Source: SZUA-547 sp963669315 (GTDB lineage: Bacteria; Pseudomonadota; Alphaproteobacteria; Rhodobacterales; Rhodobacteraceae). From it: a DNA stretch of 64,000 bases. This document shows positions 63,669-64,000 of the stretch, piece after piece; position 1 is the stretch's first letter; every line of letters starts with the position of its first letter. A program made the translations under genes and the position numbers. Below the pieces are notes generated by a model. That model did not search any database. It saw nothing but the letters and a program-made list of their open reading frames with translations, and was not told the DNA's origin. The stretch spans positions 3,534,001 through 3,598,000 of the forward strand of contig OY770021.1 in assembly GCA_963669315.1 (NCBI GenBank). Direction: 5' to 3'.

Positions 63669-64000
63669 CTAAGCCTCCGGGAAATAGGTCTTGAAGTCGT
63701 CGCGCTCTCGCTCAAGCTTGCGCTGGTATCGCGTTTGAAGGAGATCGACGACCACCACCGCCGCGACCGCGAAGTAGAAGGTGGTTTTCGCCATCGGCTC
63801 GACCGGGAAGCCGAAGAACATGAGGTGGGCCTGATGCCCGCCTTCACCCAAAAGCACGACCCCGACGATCATCAGGATAAACAGGCCCAGAACCTCGAAT
63901 TGCCGGTTCCTCTGCAAGAACGCTGCGACGTGATCGGCCAGCAGCATCATCGCCGCGCCTGAGATCAGGATCGCGGTTGCGAGCACCCAGAACACCTCGG
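63669..64000 (-). CDS. TerC-family integral membrane protein, C-terminal part
   Basis: The frame is open to the window edge. The visible 110 residues hold three membrane segments (VFWVLATAILISGAAMMLLAD, FEVLGLFILMIVGVVLLGEGG and TFYFAVAAVVVVDLLQT). The VLGLFILMIVGVVLLGEG and YFAVA patterns match the C-terminus of TerC/YgdQ-type proteins. Known relatives are linked to metal (Mn2+) export or tellurite resistance. The beginning lies beyond the window. Confidence 0.75.
   Translation of the reverse strand, partial: EVFWVLATAILISGAAMMLLADHVAAFLQRNRQFEVLGLFILMIVGVVLLGEGGHQAHLMFFGFPVEPMAKTTFYFAVAAVVVVDLLQTRYQRKLERERDDFKTYFPEA

Overview
The window is 64 kb of GC-rich, densely packed alphaproteobacterial chromosome. 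Lineage clues are a GTTC-N7-GTTC SOS box, a C4-pathway 5-aminolevulinate synthase (HemA), the aerobic-type cobaltochelatase pair CobS/CobT followed by a J-domain protein and BolA, an imuB/dnaE2 mutasome, a TrpE-TrpG fusion behind a Trp-rich leader peptide, and an AcuI-type reductase. Together these fit Rhodobacterales or a neighbouring order. The genus cannot be decided from the sequence alone.

Layout. 0-6.5 kb: the end of rpiA, gor, then the membrane quality-control set hflK-hflC-DUF2065-degP and a small unknown membrane protein. 6.6-12.4 kb: a leftward SOS operon imuB-GNAT-dnaE2 with a LexA box just upstream and no imuA. 12.4-14.8 kb: trpE(G) with a complete transcription attenuator (leader peptide with three consecutive Trp codons, terminator, and a further complementary arm next to the ribosome-binding site). 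14.9-16.5 kb: a type II NADH dehydrogenase fused to a cyclic-nucleotide-binding domain, broken by a one-base shift in an A run. 16.6-22.7 kb: a pyruvate dehydrogenase operon aceE-aceF-lpd with three very similar lipoyl domains. 23.2-27.1 kb: flavin reductase, AraC regulator, KDPGal-type aldolase, FAH-family hydrolase and a glutathione transferase. 27.2-32.4 kb: a form II CO-dehydrogenase-like molybdenum hydroxylase (coxG-S-L-M) with a metallo-beta-lactamase protein. 32.4-37.9 kb: a LacI regulator with a probable own operator, idi, hemA, acuI, a methyltransferase and a universal stress protein.

37.9-41.1 kb is accessory: an IS3 orfA remnant spliced to an AlpA fragment, three overlapping small genes of integrative-element type, and an internally deleted IS1182-type element with intact ends. 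41.2-52.1 kb is a coherent reductive pyrimidine degradation island: preT-preA reduce the ring, hydA opens it, an M20-type amidohydrolase releases beta-alanine, an ABC importer of the ThiY/NMT1 type probably brings in a pyrimidine, and a RutR-type regulator lies in the middle. A near-perfect RutR palindrome lies between the regulator and the hydrolase operon, and a weaker one lies in front of preT. The island is bounded by the IS1182 remnant on the left and an intact IS6-family element on the right. The IS6 element cuts a serine recombinase, and that remnant is followed by iterated TTCCCTGTTC-like repeats and a tRNA-Ser.

54.2-64 kb: an A+T-richer glycosyltransferase beside tRNA-Ser, three small unknown proteins, cobT/cobS, a J-domain protein, a BolA protein, a 53-residue lipoprotein, gatB, a periplasmic amino-acid-type binding protein and the end of a TerC-family membrane protein. 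No CRISPR array, rRNA or intact prophage was seen.
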